Part shown: positions 8,722 through 19,300 of the stretch, piece by piece
Layout: every line of letters begins with the position of its first letter
How positions within the stretch are numbered: position 1 is the stretch's first letter
Assembly: GCF_019249295.1 (NCBI RefSeq)
Contig: NZ_JAESDH010000007.1
Span: 154,014-218,013 of the forward strand
Length of the DNA: 64,000 bases
Source of the DNA: Alteromonas antoniana
GTDB lineage: Bacteria; Pseudomonadota; Gammaproteobacteria; Enterobacterales; Alteromonadaceae
Reading direction: 5' to 3'
Made by a program: the position numbers and the translations under genes
Notes under the pieces: model-generated
What the model saw: only the letters and a program-made list of their open reading frames with translations
Told to the model about the DNA's origin: nothing
Database searches by the model: none

Positions 8722-11541
8722 ATGCAAGAAAGCGTGATGAAAGCGTGGTGGGACTCGTCACACATGGCTGGTGCGAACGCGGCCTATGTTGAAGAGTTGT
8801 ACGAAGCGTACCTTGATGACCCTCAGAGCGTCTCCGAAACCTGGCGTCAGGTCTTCGATAGCCTTCCTAAAGTCGAAGGTGTGGAGCTTGAAAATAATCA
8901 CACATCGATTAAAGACCAGTTCCGCAAACTTGCTTCTTTAGGTCCGACAGCGCGCATGGCACCGACTCAGGTATCTGCGGGTAATGTCTCTGACCAGAAG
9001 CAGGTTAAAGTTCTTCAATTGATAAATGCGTACCGCTTCCGCGGTCATCAGCATGCGAACCTCGATCCCCTTGGTCTTTGGAAGCAGGCCCGGGTACGTG
9101 ATCTTGAACTGTCGCATCACTCGCTTTCAGAAGAAGATTTTGATTCAACGTTTAATATTGGCTCTTATGCCATTGGTAAAGAATCAATGACGTTAGGCGA
9201 CTTGTTTAAGTCGCTTAACAGAACCTACTGTGGTTCTATCGGTGCAGAGTATATGCACATCACCGATACCGAACAGAAACGTTGGTTACAACAAAAAATT
9301 GAATCGGTTCAGGCCAAGCCGGAAATCAGTAAAGACGAAAAGCTGAGCATACTGAAAGGGCTTACCGCAGCTGACGGCATGGAAAAATACCTCGGGTCGA
9401 AATTCCCGGGTGCGAAGCGATTCTCACTTGAGGGTGGCGACGCGCTCATTCCTATGCTCAAAGGGCTGATTAGTAAAGCGGGCGCGGGTGGTACCAAAGA
9501 ATGCGTTATTGGTATGGCTCACCGTGGTCGTCTGAACGTTCTGGTAAATGTCCTTGGTAAGAATCCATCTGTATTGTTTGATGAGTTCTCAGGGAAACAC
9601 GATGATTCTCTGGGTGCCGGAGATGTGAAATACCACGCAGGTTTTTCATCTGACTTTGCAACACCTGGCGGTAATGTTCACCTGGCGCTTGCGTTTAACC
9701 CGTCTCACCTGGAAATTGTAAATCCTGTGGTTATGGGCTCAGTCAGGGCACGTCTGGTTCGACGCAACAACGACACCAGTAAGGTCCTTCCTATTACTAT
9801 TCACGGCGATTCAGCAATTGCTGGACAGGGTGTAGTGCAGGAAACCTTCAACATGTCTGAAACCCGCGGCTTTGCAGTGGGTGGAACAGTGCGTATTGTG
9901 GTTAACAACCAGGTTGGTTTTACGACATCTAAAACCGAAGATACGCGCTCTACGCAATATTGTACGGACATTGCGAAAATGGTTCAGGCGCCGATCTTCC
10001 ACGTTAATTCAGACGATCCGGAAGCAGTGGCATTTGTCACAGAGCTGGCCCTTGAATACAGAAATAAATTTAAGAAAGACGTTGTGATTGACCTGGTTTG
10101 TTACCGTCGTCACGGTCATAACGAGGCGGATGAACCAAACGCGACGCAGCCGTTGATGTATCAGAAGATCAAAAAGCATCCGGTCCCGCGCGTGATTTAT
10201 GCAGATCAATTAATCGCAGAAGGCGTAATTGAACAGCGAGATGCTGATCGTTTTCTAGAGGAATATCGTGCCGCTTTAGATCACGGCGCTTGCGTCGTTG
10301 AGGAATGGCGTCCGATGACTGAACATTCGGTTGACTGGACTCCGTACCTTGGTCATGACTGGGATACGCCTTATGATGGCGAATTGAGCGTCGAAAAGCT
10401 TAGAGAACTGGGTGAGGCGATTACGTCTTACCCTGATAGTCACAAGCTTCATTCCCGTGTAAACAAGCTGTATCAAGACCGCAAGTCCATGATTGCCGGT
10501 GAGAAAAAGCTGGACTGGGGCATGGCTGAAACGCTGGCGTATGCAAACATCGTTGATATTGGTACCGATATTCGCATCACAGGGCAGGATTCGGGTCGCG
10601 GAACCTTCTTTCATCGGCATGCGGTATTGCACAACCAGAAAGACGCCTCTACTTACATGCCACTTCAACATGTCCGCGAAGGACAGGGCGACATTGAGAT
10701 ATACGATTCGGTGTTATCTGAAGAAGCTGTTATGGCATTTGAATATGGCTATGCAACAGCTGAACCGGGTTGCCTGACGATCTGGGAAGCGCAGTTTGGT
10801 GATTTCGCCAATGGCGCACAGGTTGTGTTTGACCAGTTCCTGAGTTCTGGTGAAGCCAAATGGGGTCGCTTGTGTGGCTTAACTGTACTGCTTCCTCATG
10901 GCTATGAAGGTCAGGGGCCAGAGCACAGTTCAGCCCGTCTGGAGCGTTTTCTGCAAATGTGTGCGGATCACAACTGGCAGGTTTGTGTGCCTTCTACACC
11001 GGCGCAGGTGTTCAACATGCTTCGTCGTCAGGCTATCCGGCCAATGCGGAAGCCATTGATCGTAATGTCTCCTAAGTCATTGCTGCGCCACCCAATGGCA
11101 ACATCGACGCTGGAAGAACTTGCAGAAGGCCAGTTCAAAAACGTCATCGGGGAAATCGACGAGATAAACCCTGAAAACGTGAAACGGGTTGTGATGTGTT
11201 CCGGTAAGGTATACTACGATTTACTGGATCAACGCCGTAAAAACGAGCAAACCGACGTTGCTATCATTCGTCTTGAACAACTTTATCCTTTCCCGCAGGA
11301 AGAATGCGCGAAAATTGTGGCAGAATACAGCCACGTGAAAGATTGGGTTTGGTGCCAGGAAGAGCCACAGAATCAGGGCGCCTGGTATTGCAGCCAGCAT
11401 CATTTCTGGCAGGCAATTCCAGAAGGTGCCAAGCTAACATATGCAGGTCGTGAAGCGTCAGCATCACCTGCAGTTGGTTATGTTTCCGTTCACAACCAGC
11501 AACAGAAGAGCCTGGTTGAAAACGCACTCACTATTAAATAA
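8722..11541 (+). CDS. sucA: 2-oxoglutarate dehydrogenase E1 component
   Basis: Thiamine-diphosphate enzyme that decarboxylates 2-oxoglutarate and loads the succinyl group on SucB. At 939 residues it has the usual length. The N-terminal SucB-interacting segment (AYVEELYEAYLDDP, about 19-32), the active-site block MAHRGRLNVL, the GDSAIAGQGVVQE thiamine region and the C-terminal transketolase-like half (GRGTFFHRHAV, LLPHGYEGQGPEHSSAR) are all visible. It is 6 bases upstream of sucB. No E3 (lpd) gene lies in this operon, so E3 must come from elsewhere. Confidence 0.98.
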   Translation: MQESVMKAWWDSSHMAGANAAYVEELYEAYLDDPQSVSETWRQVFDSLPKVEGVELENNHTSIKDQFRKLASLGPTARMAPTQVSAGNVSDQKQVKVLQLINAYRFRGHQHANLDPLGLWKQARVRDLELSHHSLSEEDFDSTFNIGSYAIGKESMTLGDLFKSLNRTYCGSIGAEYMHITDTEQKRWLQQKIESVQAKPEISKDEKLSILKGLTAADGMEKYLGSKFPGAKRFSLEGGDALIPMLKGLISKAGAGGTKECVIGMAHRGRLNVLVNVLGKNPSVLFDEFSGKHDDSLGAGDVKYHAGFSSDFATPGGNVHLALAFNPSHLEIVNPVVMGSVRARLVRRNNDTSKVLPITIHGDSAIAGQGVVQETFNMSETRGFAVGGTVRIVVNNQVGFTTSKTEDTRSTQYCTDIAKMVQAPIFHVNSDDPEAVAFVTELALEYRNKFKKDVVIDLVCYRRHGHNEADEPNATQPLMYQKIKKHPVPRVIYADQLIAEGVIEQRDADRFLEEYRAALDHGACVVEEWRPMTEHSVDWTPYLGHDWDTPYDGELSVEKLRELGEAITSYPDSHKLHSRVNKLYQDRKSMIAGEKKLDWGMAETLAYANIVDIGTDIRITGQDSGRGTFFHRHAVLHNQKDASTYMPLQHVREGQGDIEIYDSVLSEEAVMAFEYGYATAEPGCLTIWEAQFGDFANGAQVVFDQFLSSGEAKWGRLCGLTVLLPHGYEGQGPEHSSARLERFLQMCADHNWQVCVPSTPAQVFNMLRRQAIRPMRKPLIVMSPKSLLRHPMATSTLEELAEGQFKNVIGEIDEINPENVKRVVMCSGKVYYDLLDQRRKNEQTDVAIIRLEQLYPFPQEECAKIVAEYSHVKDWVWCQEEPQNQGAWYCSQHHFWQAIPEGAKLTYAGREASASPAVGYVSVHNQQQKSLVENALTIK

Positions 11542-11547
11542 GGAACA

Positions 11548-13104
11548 ATGATGACAATTGAGATAAAAGTTCCGGTCCTACCTGAGTCAGTTGCCGATGC
11601 CACCATTGCAACCTGGCACGTTAAGGCCGGTGACACAGTAAAACGCGATCAGAACCTGGTTGACATTGAAACAGACAAGGTCGTACTGGAAGTTGTAGCG
11701 CCTGCTGACGGCGTAATGGCTGAGATCCTTGATGAAGAGGGTGCAACAGTTCTAGGCGAACAAGTCATCGCAAAGCTGGAAAAAGGTGAGGGCAGTGCTG
11801 CTAAATCTGACAGCAGTGATAAGTCTGATACGGATAACAAAGACAAAGCCGAAGCAAAAGAAACAACAGAATCTTCAGACGAGGGCGACAGCAATGACGC
11901 TGCCTCTGGAGAAGAGAGTGAAATTAAAGTACCGGTACTTCCGGAGTCTGTTGCCGACGCGACTATCGCTACATGGCACGTGAGTGTGGGCGAGTCGGTC
12001 AGCCGCGACCAGAACCTGGTTGATATAGAAACCGACAAAGTGGTACTGGAAGTTGTGGCTCCGGCTGATGGATCCTTAAGTGAGATCCTGGCTGAAGAAG
12101 GCGCAACCGTGACTGCTGAGGAAGTGATTGCGAAATTTGTAGCCGGCAGTGGCGCGTCGAAATCAGCGCCCAAAAAGGCAGAAGATAGTGACGATGATGA
12201 GGGCGGCAGCGATGCCTTGAGTCCTTCTGTGCGTCGTTTGCTGGCGGAGAAAGGCGTAGACGCTTCTAAAGTCAAAGGCACTGGCAAAAATGGTCGCATC
12301 ACAAAAGAAGATGTTGAGCAATATCTGAAAGGTGGCGATAGCGACAAGAAAGCTTCTTCGACGTCTTCAGCACCTTCTGATGCCTCTGACCTGCCTTCGG
12401 GTAATCGCACAGAAAAACGCGTTCCAATGACGCGCCTGCGTAAGACGATTGCGAATCGTCTGCTTGAAGCTAAGAACTCTACAGCGATGCTGACTACGTT
12501 CAACGAAGTGAACATGAAACCTATCATGGATCTTCGTAAACAATATCAGGAAGGCTTTGAGAAACGTCACGGTATCCGCCTCGGCTTTATGTCTTTTTAC
12601 GTGAAAGCAGTGACTGAAGCGCTGAAACGCTTCCCGGAAGTGAATGCATCTATCGATGGTGATGACATTTGCTACCACAACTATTTTGATATCTCTATCG
12701 CGGTATCCACCCCACGTGGTCTGGTGACGCCTGTATTGAAAGATACAGACACACTGGGCATGGCGGATGTCGAGAAGGGAATTAAAGAACTTGCAATCAA
12801 AGGTCGCGACGGCAAGCTGTCGATGGCGGATTTGCAAGGCGGAAACTTCACCATTACTAATGGCGGTGTGTTTGGCTCACTGATGTCGACACCCATCATT
12901 AATCCACCACAAAGCGCTATTCTGGGTATGCATAAGATCCAGGATCGTCCAATGGCGGTGAACGGTAAAGTAGAAATTCTGCCAATGATGTACCTGGCAC
13001 TGTCTTATGACCACCGAATTGTCGATGGTAAAGAGTCAGTGGGCTTCCTGGTAACAGTTAAAGAGATGCTTGAAGATCCAACACGTCTGCTTTTAGACGT
13101 GTAA
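11548..13104 (+). CDS. sucB: Dihydrolipoyllysine succinyltransferase (2-oxoglutarate dehydrogenase E2) with two lipoyl domains
   Basis: Forms the core of the 2-oxoglutarate dehydrogenase complex and moves succinyl to CoA. Domain order: lipoyl domain 1 (about 3-77, modified lysine Lys44 in ETDKV), an acidic Ser/Asp/Glu linker, lipoyl domain 2 (about 127-203, Lys164 in ETDKV), a second linker, the peripheral-subunit-binding domain (about 224-260, [12 protein letters not shown]), then the catalytic domain ending with SYDHRIVDG, whose His is near residue 490. The familiar E. coli SucB has one lipoyl domain and about 405 residues; here there are 518. The two lipoyl domains are very alike (about 16 differences in 77 aligned positions by eye), suggesting internal duplication. 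Two adjacent ATGs (11548, 11551) are possible starts. Confidence 0.97.
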   Translation: MMTIEIKVPVLPESVADATIATWHVKAGDTVKRDQNLVDIETDKVVLEVVAPADGVMAEILDEEGATVLGEQVIAKLEKGEGSAAKSDSSDKSDTDNKDKAEAKETTESSDEGDSNDAASGEESEIKVPVLPESVADATIATWHVSVGESVSRDQNLVDIETDKVVLEVVAPADGSLSEILAEEGATVTAEEVIAKFVAGSGASKSAPKKAEDSDDDEGGSDALSPSVRRLLAEKGVDASKVKGTGKNGRITKEDVEQYLKGGDSDKKASSTSSAPSDASDLPSGNRTEKRVPMTRLRKTIANRLLEAKNSTAMLTTFNEVNMKPIMDLRKQYQEGFEKRHGIRLGFMSFYVKAVTEALKRFPEVNASIDGDDICYHNYFDISIAVSTPRGLVTPVLKDTDTLGMADVEKGIKELAIKGRDGKLSMADLQGGNFTITNGGVFGSLMSTPIINPPQSAILGMHKIQDRPMAVNGKVEILPMMYLALSYDHRIVDGKESVGFLVTVKEMLEDPTRLLLDV

Positions 13105-13209
13105 GACTTTCGTCTCAGGGAATTGTGTGCAGAGGGGTGTCCTGTTTACACTGGACGCTCGCTCTGGCGCAACGCTGGCGTTGACCCTACAGTGCCAGTC
13201 AAGTTAATC

Positions 13210-13233
13210 AAGTCGCGAAAGCGACTTTTGTCT
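13210..13233 (+). terminator. Hairpin between sucB and sucC
   Basis: AAGTCGC / GCGACTT stem capped by a GAAA tetraloop and followed by TTTTGTCTT, 25 bases before sucC. It looks like a terminator or attenuator that could lower sucCD expression relative to sucAB, or a processing/stability hairpin. Confidence 0.6.
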
Positions 13234-13257
13234 TACTAAAAATCGGATAGAAACACC

Positions 13258-14424
13258 ATGAATTTGCATGAATACCAAGGTAAGCAGCTATTCAAAGAAT
13301 ACGGCTTACCTGTTTCTGAAGGATACGCAGCAGACACTCCTCAAGGCGCAGTAGAAGCGGCCGACCGCATTGGCGGTGACGAGTGGGTTGTAAAATGTCA
13401 GGTCCACGCGGGTGGCCGTGGTAAAGCCGGTGGCGTTAAGCTTGTTAAGAACAAGAGCGACATCCGTGAATTTGCCGAAAAATGGCTGGGCAAAAATCTG
13501 GTGACCTTCCAAACTGACGAAAATGGTCAGCCAGTTAGCAAGATTCTTGTTGAATCATGCACAGATATCGACAATGAGCTGTACCTGGGCGCGGTTGTAG
13601 ACCGTACTACACGTCGTGTTGTTTTCATGGCGTCGACTGAAGGCGGCGTTGAAATTGAAACGGTAGCTGAAGAAACGCCAGAAAAAATCCTGAAAGCTGA
13701 AATTGACCCAATCGTTGGTCCACAGCCTTATCAGGCGCGTGAAATGGCTTTCAAACTTGGCCTGTCAGGCGTTCAAATTAAACAGTTCGTACAGATCTTC
13801 CTGGGTCTGGCAAAAATGTTCGAAGAACTGGACGTTGCACTTATCGAAATCAACCCTCTGGTAATCAAGACTGACGGTAACCTGCACTGTCTTGATGCCA
13901 AAGTTGGCATCGACAGCAACGCACTGTATCGCCAGCCTAAAGTGAAAGATATGCACGATCCTTCTCAGGAAGACTCTCGTGAAGCGCATGCAGCACAGTG
14001 GGAACTGAACTATGTCGCGCTTGACGGTAACGTTGGCTGTATGGTTAACGGTGCAGGTCTTGCTATGGGAACCATGGACATCGTAAACCTGCACGGCGGT
14101 AAGCCGGCAAACTTCCTGGATGTTGGTGGCGGCGCGACGAAAGAACGTGTGGCTGAAGCATTCAAAATCATTCTGTCTGACGATGCGGTTAAAGCCGTAC
14201 TGGTTAACATCTTCGGCGGAATCGTTCGCTGTGACATGATTGCTGAAGGTATCATTGGCGCCGTGAAAGAAGTTGGCGTAAATGTACCGGTTGTTGTTCG
14301 TCTTGAAGGTACCAATGCGGAACTGGGTCGTGACGTTCTGGCCAACTCTGGCCTTGATATCATTGCTGCTGAATCGCTTACCGATGCAGCTCAGAAAGTG
14401 GTTGCCGCTGCGGAGGGCAAATAA
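13258..14424 (+). CDS. sucC: Succinyl-CoA synthetase beta subunit (ADP-forming)
   Basis: ATP-grasp subunit that with SucD converts succinyl-CoA to succinate with substrate-level phosphorylation. The start [18 protein letters not shown] is the family N-terminus; [11 protein letters not shown] gives the nucleotide loop, and EINPLVI with [13 protein letters not shown] the metal and grasp region. The C-terminal ligase half contains GGIVRCD. The length of 388 is standard. The last stop base is the first base of the sucD ATG, so the two are translationally coupled. Confidence 0.98.
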   Translation: MNLHEYQGKQLFKEYGLPVSEGYAADTPQGAVEAADRIGGDEWVVKCQVHAGGRGKAGGVKLVKNKSDIREFAEKWLGKNLVTFQTDENGQPVSKILVESCTDIDNELYLGAVVDRTTRRVVFMASTEGGVEIETVAEETPEKILKAEIDPIVGPQPYQAREMAFKLGLSGVQIKQFVQIFLGLAKMFEELDVALIEINPLVIKTDGNLHCLDAKVGIDSNALYRQPKVKDMHDPSQEDSREAHAAQWELNYVALDGNVGCMVNGAGLAMGTMDIVNLHGGKPANFLDVGGGATKERVAEAFKIILSDDAVKAVLVNIFGGIVRCDMIAEGIIGAVKEVGVNVPVVVRLEGTNAELGRDVLANSGLDIIAAESLTDAAQKVVAAAEGK

Positions 14425-15296
14425 TGTCAGTTTTAATTAATAAAGACACCAAAGTTATCTGCCAGGGTTTCACTGGTGGTCAGGGTACATTCCACTCTGA
14501 ACAAGCCATCGCTTACGGTACGCAAATGGTTGGCGGTGTAACGCCAGGTAAAGGCGGTACCGAGCACCTGGGTCTGCCAGTATTCAACACAGTGCGTGAA
14601 GCCGTTGAAGCAACAGGCGCAACGGCGTCTGTTATCTACGTTCCTGCGCCATTCTGTAAAGATTCTATCGTTGAAGCGGTAGATGCAGGTATCGAACTTG
14701 TTGTATGTATCACTGAAGGTATTCCTACACTGGATATGCTGTATGTGAAAGAGTACGTTGATGCCAAAGGCGCACGTATGATTGGTCCTAACTGTCCTGG
14801 TGTTATCACGCCAGGAGAGACTAAGATTGGTATCATGCCGGGCCACATTCACAAGCCAGGTAAAGTGGGTATTGTTTCACGCTCTGGTACGCTAACCTAC
14901 GAAGCGGTTAAGCAAACCACAGACGAAGGCTTTGGTCAGTCTACCTGTGTTGGTATCGGTGGTGACCCAATACCGGGTTCAAACTTCATTGATATCCTGA
15001 AACTGTTCCAGGACGATCCACAAACTGAAGCGATCGTGATGATCGGTGAAATTGGTGGAACCGCAGAAGAAGAAGCGGCGGCGTTCATCAAAGAAAACGT
15101 AACTAAGCCTGTGGTATCTTACATCGCGGGTGTGACTGCACCTCCGGGTAAGCGTATGGGTCACGCCGGTGCAATCATTGCAGGCGGTAAAGGTACAGCA
15201 GATGAGAAATTTGCTGCACTGGAAGCTGCTGGCGTGAAAACTGTGCGTTCACTGGCTGATATCGGCAAAGCGCTTCGCGAAGCGACTGGCTGGTAA
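14424..15296 (+). CDS. sucD: Succinyl-CoA synthetase alpha subunit
   Basis: Binds CoA and carries the phosphohistidine intermediate. N-terminal CoA-binding fold with [16 protein letters not shown]; ligase half with the [10 protein letters not shown] loop; the active-site histidine is in [17 protein letters not shown]. The length of 290 matches the family. It is the last gene of sucABCD and is followed after 30 bases by a terminator. Confidence 0.98.
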   Translation: MSVLINKDTKVICQGFTGGQGTFHSEQAIAYGTQMVGGVTPGKGGTEHLGLPVFNTVREAVEATGATASVIYVPAPFCKDSIVEAVDAGIELVVCITEGIPTLDMLYVKEYVDAKGARMIGPNCPGVITPGETKIGIMPGHIHKPGKVGIVSRSGTLTYEAVKQTTDEGFGQSTCVGIGGDPIPGSNFIDILKLFQDDPQTEAIVMIGEIGGTAEEEAAAFIKENVTKPVVSYIAGVTAPPGKRMGHAGAIIAGGKGTADEKFAALEAAGVKTVRSLADIGKALREATGW

Positions 15297-15326
15297 GCTA
15301 AAGAGCATAACAGGCTCCAGTAAATG

Positions 15327-15353
15327 AAAAGCCGGGTTTTCCCGGCTTTTTTT
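15327..15353 (+). terminator. Terminator of the suc operon
   Basis: AAAAGCCGGG / CCCGGCTTTT stem with a TTTT loop and seven T residues. Confidence 0.9.
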
Positions 15354-15845
15354 GTGTCTGCGCTCTTACTTGAATTAGTATGACATCCTTTCGATATCTA
15401 ATCCCTGCCATGCTTCGCGCCAATCTAATTCTGCTGGCATACGCTCAAACAAACGTACTTCCCGGTACTTGACCGTTCTTCATGGTCGTCAATTCATTCC
15501 TTTGTCGTTTAAGGAAAGCTTCACACCGCAATGTCTGTTTTTAAGGCACCCAAGTGACTCTCAAACAGGGTCGCTGTGGCGAACCTGTTTTTGCTTCTTA
15601 CATTCAGGCTTGTGTAATTTATGCGGAAAAGCGGGGCGTTTTCGTCAGGTAACAAGGTTGTTATTCATCAGTCAGAGGTTAAAGCATAATGTAAAAATGG
15701 TATATGCCTGCATTCGCAAATGCGCCCAGTAATCACACCTGAAAAATAAAAAATCCATTAATTACAATGTATTAATATGTGCTTTCCGGGTTTTGGAATT
15801 GTTAATAACTCCCTTAAATGTTAATGCCGTGTATATCAATTTTAA
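15354..15845. other. Non-coding stretch before the first TonB receptor
   Basis: About 490 bases with no gene I can support. An 87-codon frame at 15469-15732 lacks a ribosome site and resembles no family. The right half turns AT-rich towards the receptor promoter. Confidence 0.5.
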
Positions 15846-15859
15846 TGAATACGTATGCA
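15846..15859. promoter_or_regulatory. Operator TGAATACGTATGCA upstream of the first TonB receptor
   Basis: Near-palindrome centred on ATACGTAT with a central CG, as LacI-family operators have. It recurs at 19175 and 50794 (identical) and at 43417 (one base changed). It starts 19 bases before a -35 box, a position that suits activation or a far-upstream operator. Confidence 0.7.
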
Positions 15860-15864
15860 GGCAA

Positions 15865-15893
15865 TTGAGCAATTAAGACCCTACAGTTAGGAT
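15865..15893 (+). promoter_or_regulatory. Putative promoter of the first TonB receptor
   Basis: TTGAGC, 17-base spacer, TAGGAT. The same phase to the operator is seen at 19194 and 50813, which strengthens the call. Confidence 0.55.
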
Positions 15894-15977
15894 GCTCACC
15901 GACTAATTGAATGTCATCGAATTGTCATAACACCAATAACAAAGACAATCTAACTAACTGAATGGGACACCCTCCTT

Positions 15978-18821
15978 ATGACACAATTCAAACCGAACCT
16001 AATTAAAGCGGCGCTGATTTCCAGTGGTATGGCTTTTGGTAGCATGCCAGCAATGGCGCAGGACACAGAGACTGATCAAGTTGATGAAAGCATGGTGGAA
16101 GTTATCCAGGTTTCTGGTATCCGCGGCTCACTGCAGCGTGCTCAGGCCATCAAAATGGACAATACGTCTATCGTAGAAGCGCTGTCTGCTGAAGATATTG
16201 GTAAGCTTCCTGATACCAGTATCGCTGAGTCGCTGGCGCGTCTGCCTGGCCTTGCCGGCGAGCGTCGTAACGGTCGTACCAGCGGTATTTCTGTTCGTGG
16301 TTTCAACGAGAACTACGTCGGCACTACACTAAATGGCCGTGAGCTTTTAGGTATGGGTGACAACCGTGGTGTTGAGTTTGACCTGTACCCTACAGAAATC
16401 ATTTCAAACATTCTGGTTTACAAAACACCTGAAGCCGGAATGACGACACAAAGTATCGGTGGTTCAATCGACCTGCAAACGGTGAAGCCGTTAACAGCCG
16501 AAAGTACGATGACCATTAACGGTACTTACGAACAAAACAAAGAAGATGCCCTCAACCCTGACTTTGACGATAACGGTCACCGTCTGTCGTTCAACTACGT
16601 TGACCAGTTCGCTGACGATACCCTTGGTGTAGCACTGACTATCGCGACGATGGAATCACCGCGTCAGGAGCAACAGTCACGCATTTGGGGCTATGCGGGT
16701 GTTTCTCCAGACGCCGCAGCACGTGCTGATGTTGATATTCCTGAAGGTACGGTAGTTCAGGCTGGACACGACAGCTTCGCGCGCTCAGCCATGATGGAGC
16801 GTGACTCTATCGCTACTGTGATTCAGTGGGCTCCGTCTGATAAGCTGACGCTACAGTTTGACGGCTTGTATATCGACTTTCTGGAAGACGATGCGCGTCG
16901 TGGTCTTGAAGAGGGCGGTCCGGAATTTGGTGTAGGCAGCGCGTACACAGTAACTGAAGTACAAAATGGGCTTGCCACATCAGGTTATTATGACGGCTTT
17001 TACAGCGTGGTTCGAAATGACGTACGCCAACAGGAAGCTGAGCTGACTACGCTGGCACTGAATGCTGAGTATCTGTTAAATGATAACTGGACGGTTAATG
17101 CCGATATATCCTCAGGCAAGGTCGATAAGACAATCACCGATGTTGAGAGTTATTCAGGTGTAGGTCGTGCCGGCACTGACGGCCGTCCATTAGCCGCACG
17201 TTCATGGCAGATGACGTCAAACGGCGTAGTTTATTCTGACCACCCAACCGTTGACCCGGTGGATCTGACAGACCCAAGCCTGATTCGTCTTGCCGGTCCT
17301 CAGGCATGGGGCCCAACTATTCTTAACGAAGACGGCGACGCTGTGTACTTCTCTGATCAGCAAGATGGCTTTGTTAACAAGCCTGTGTTTGAAGAGGAAC
17401 TGAACACTTACCGTCTGGATGCGGAAGGCTTTGTCGACTGGGGTATTGTCTCAGGCGTTGAATTTGGCATCGTCTATTCAGATCGTACTAAGTCTAAAGT
17501 TAACAACGGTGCGTATCTGACGGCACCTGAGTATCCCGGAGACGGTGCAATCCCTGACGTGCTGGGTGTGGTTCCTATGGACTTCGTGGGAATTAATGGG
17601 GTGCTTGCTTACGACTCACTGGGTCTTTACAACAGTGGTTACTACAGTGAGCTGGATGCACAGCTGGTACAGGCCGATCGTTTAGGTGACACTTATGAAG
17701 TGGAAGAACAGCTGACTACGCTTTACGGTAAGCTGAATATCGATACGGAATATGAAGGTATTTACATCCGCGGTAATGTAGGTCTGCAAATTGTTAACGC
17801 TGACCAACAGTCTACGGGTTTTGCTACCACTTCTGACAGTCTGGGTTATGTTGAAGCGCTACCGGTATCAGGCGGAACGGATTACACCGACGTACTCCCT
17901 ACGCTTAACTTAAGTGCCGAGTTCGCAGAAGGGCAGTTTGTACGTCTTGGTTTGAGCAAAGTGCTGACGCGTCCGCGTATGGATGATATGCGTCCGAACA
18001 GTCAGGTAACCTTCTCGTTTAACGACAGTCAGATCCTGAGTGACGACCCGGATAACAGCCCGTGGGGCGCATCATCAGGTAACCCTGAGCTGAAACCTTA
18101 TGAGGCGAATCAGTTTGATCTGGCGTACGAGAACTACTTCTCTGAAACTGGTTACGTTGCTGTTTCCTTCTTCTATAAAGATCTGAAAAACTGGCATCGT
18201 AGTAACGCTGTTTCACAAGACTTTACTGAATTCTATATTCCTGCAATTCACCAGAGTTCAGATGAGACAGGGAATCAGGCTCCGGTTCTGTTCGTAGGCG
18301 AAAACTCTCGTCCACAAGATGGCTACGAAGGTTTTGTACGCGGTTGGGAAGTGCAGGGTAGCTTACCCGGCGAACTTCTGCATGACTCGCTGGAAGGCTT
18401 CGGTTTATTTGCCAGTGCCACGTTCCTTGACGGGTACGCAGATGCCGCACCAGGGACATCGGAAACGCGTATACCGGGTCTTTCTGACGAAAACTACAGC
18501 ATGACGGTTTTCTATGAAAACGCCGGCTTTGAATTCCGTGTTGCCGCAACGAAACGTACAGATTACTTAAGTGAAACCCGCGGTCTGAGTCTGGCGCTGT
18601 CTGACTCTACTAACCAGGGTGGTACCTTTATCGATGCACAGATTGGTTATGACTTTAGCGAATCTGGCATTGAGTACCTGGAAGGTCTGCGCGTAACCTT
18701 ACAGGCGCAGAACATCACCGATGAAGATGATATTCAGTCTTCAGGTGCTGACTCAAGACAGGTCACCTTGTACCAGCATTACGGTGCCAACTACCTGTTG
18801 GGCTTCAACTACTCGTTCTGA
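15978..18821 (+). CDS. TonB-dependent receptor, alpha-glucan locus (1)
   Basis: Outer-membrane gated channel that would import maltodextrins with TonB energy. A signal peptide ends at about residue 28 (PAMAQ). The plug domain follows with VSGIRGSLQRAQ, then DIGKLPDTSIAESLARLPG and ISVRGFNENYVGTTLNGRE; the barrel ends in the aromatic NYSF. This is the large receptor type named after Xanthomonas and Caulobacter (TonB-Xanth-Caul), to which Caulobacter MalA belongs. The substrate is inferred from the neighbouring pullulanase and the shared operator. The leader contains AATGGGACACCC just before the start, shared with the second receptor. It is monocistronic, closed by a terminator. Confidence 0.9.
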   Translation: MTQFKPNLIKAALISSGMAFGSMPAMAQDTETDQVDESMVEVIQVSGIRGSLQRAQAIKMDNTSIVEALSAEDIGKLPDTSIAESLARLPGLAGERRNGRTSGISVRGFNENYVGTTLNGRELLGMGDNRGVEFDLYPTEIISNILVYKTPEAGMTTQSIGGSIDLQTVKPLTAESTMTINGTYEQNKEDALNPDFDDNGHRLSFNYVDQFADDTLGVALTIATMESPRQEQQSRIWGYAGVSPDAAARADVDIPEGTVVQAGHDSFARSAMMERDSIATVIQWAPSDKLTLQFDGLYIDFLEDDARRGLEEGGPEFGVGSAYTVTEVQNGLATSGYYDGFYSVVRNDVRQQEAELTTLALNAEYLLNDNWTVNADISSGKVDKTITDVESYSGVGRAGTDGRPLAARSWQMTSNGVVYSDHPTVDPVDLTDPSLIRLAGPQAWGPTILNEDGDAVYFSDQQDGFVNKPVFEEELNTYRLDAEGFVDWGIVSGVEFGIVYSDRTKSKVNNGAYLTAPEYPGDGAIPDVLGVVPMDFVGINGVLAYDSLGLYNSGYYSELDAQLVQADRLGDTYEVEEQLTTLYGKLNIDTEYEGIYIRGNVGLQIVNADQQSTGFATTSDSLGYVEALPVSGGTDYTDVLPTLNLSAEFAEGQFVRLGLSKVLTRPRMDDMRPNSQVTFSFNDSQILSDDPDNSPWGASSGNPELKPYEANQFDLAYENYFSETGYVAVSFFYKDLKNWHRSNAVSQDFTEFYIPAIHQSSDETGNQAPVLFVGENSRPQDGYEGFVRGWEVQGSLPGELLHDSLEGFGLFASATFLDGYADAAPGTSETRIPGLSDENYSMTVFYENAGFEFRVAATKRTDYLSETRGLSLALSDSTNQGGTFIDAQIGYDFSESGIEYLEGLRVTLQAQNITDEDDIQSSGADSRQVTLYQHYGANYLLGFNYSF

Positions 18822-18874
18822 TTCCCTGACTGAGCGGTGCAGGAAGCACCGCTTCCCCTGGATACTTAGGGTGT

Positions 18875-18910
18875 AAACCGCGCAAATCACAGGTTTGTCG
18901 CGGTTTTTTT
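18875..18910 (+). terminator. Terminator after the first TonB receptor
   Basis: AAACCGCG / CGCGGTTT arms with a 16-base loop and a run of T. The rest of the gap to 19174 is AT-rich and shows no gene. Confidence 0.7.
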
Positions 18911-19174
18911 ATTTCACTCACGCCGACGTTAACCATTACTTTCATTTCTGACGTAGGGAAGCTGACGCGCTCGCACCTTCCCTGGATCATTCATACTTTA
19001 TTCACTCGAACCTTTACCCTTAGCCAAGCAATGTTATTGCATTGTGAATTTGTTGCGCGGACCTTCGTGACTCTTGGCCGCATTTTGTATGACATTTTCT
19101 GTATTTTGTTGTTTTTTAGTAAAACTAAGCAGACGAGCGCATATTTGTGTAAATAAAATGTTTCATATTGTTAT

Positions 19175-19188
19175 TGAATACGTATGCA
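19175..19188. promoter_or_regulatory. Operator TGAATACGTATGCA upstream of the second TonB receptor
   Basis: Identical to the site at 15846, again 19 bases before a -35 box and about 125 bases before the receptor start. Confidence 0.7.
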
Positions 19189-19193
19189 GTCGA

Positions 19194-19223
19194 TTGCTCC
19201 TTTTTCATACTAAGCGCTAGTAT
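19194..19223 (+). promoter_or_regulatory. Putative promoter of the second TonB receptor and pullulanase
   Basis: TTGCTC, 18-base spacer, TAGTAT, in the same position relative to the operator as at the first receptor. Confidence 0.55.
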
Positions 19224-19300
19224 TCATAGTTGAACCATAATAGGCCGTTCATTAAGCGGTAGAAGAAACGGCCAACTATAAAAAAAGGAATGGGACACCC

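Noticed and set aside
11649..12527. 292-codon frame opposite sucB
   Set aside because: Ser/Ala/Thr-rich antisense shadow produced by the codon use of the lipoyl and linker regions.
15469..15732. 87-codon open frame between sucD and the first receptor
   Set aside because: No ribosome site, no recognisable family, low-complexity basic composition; lies in a non-coding spacer.
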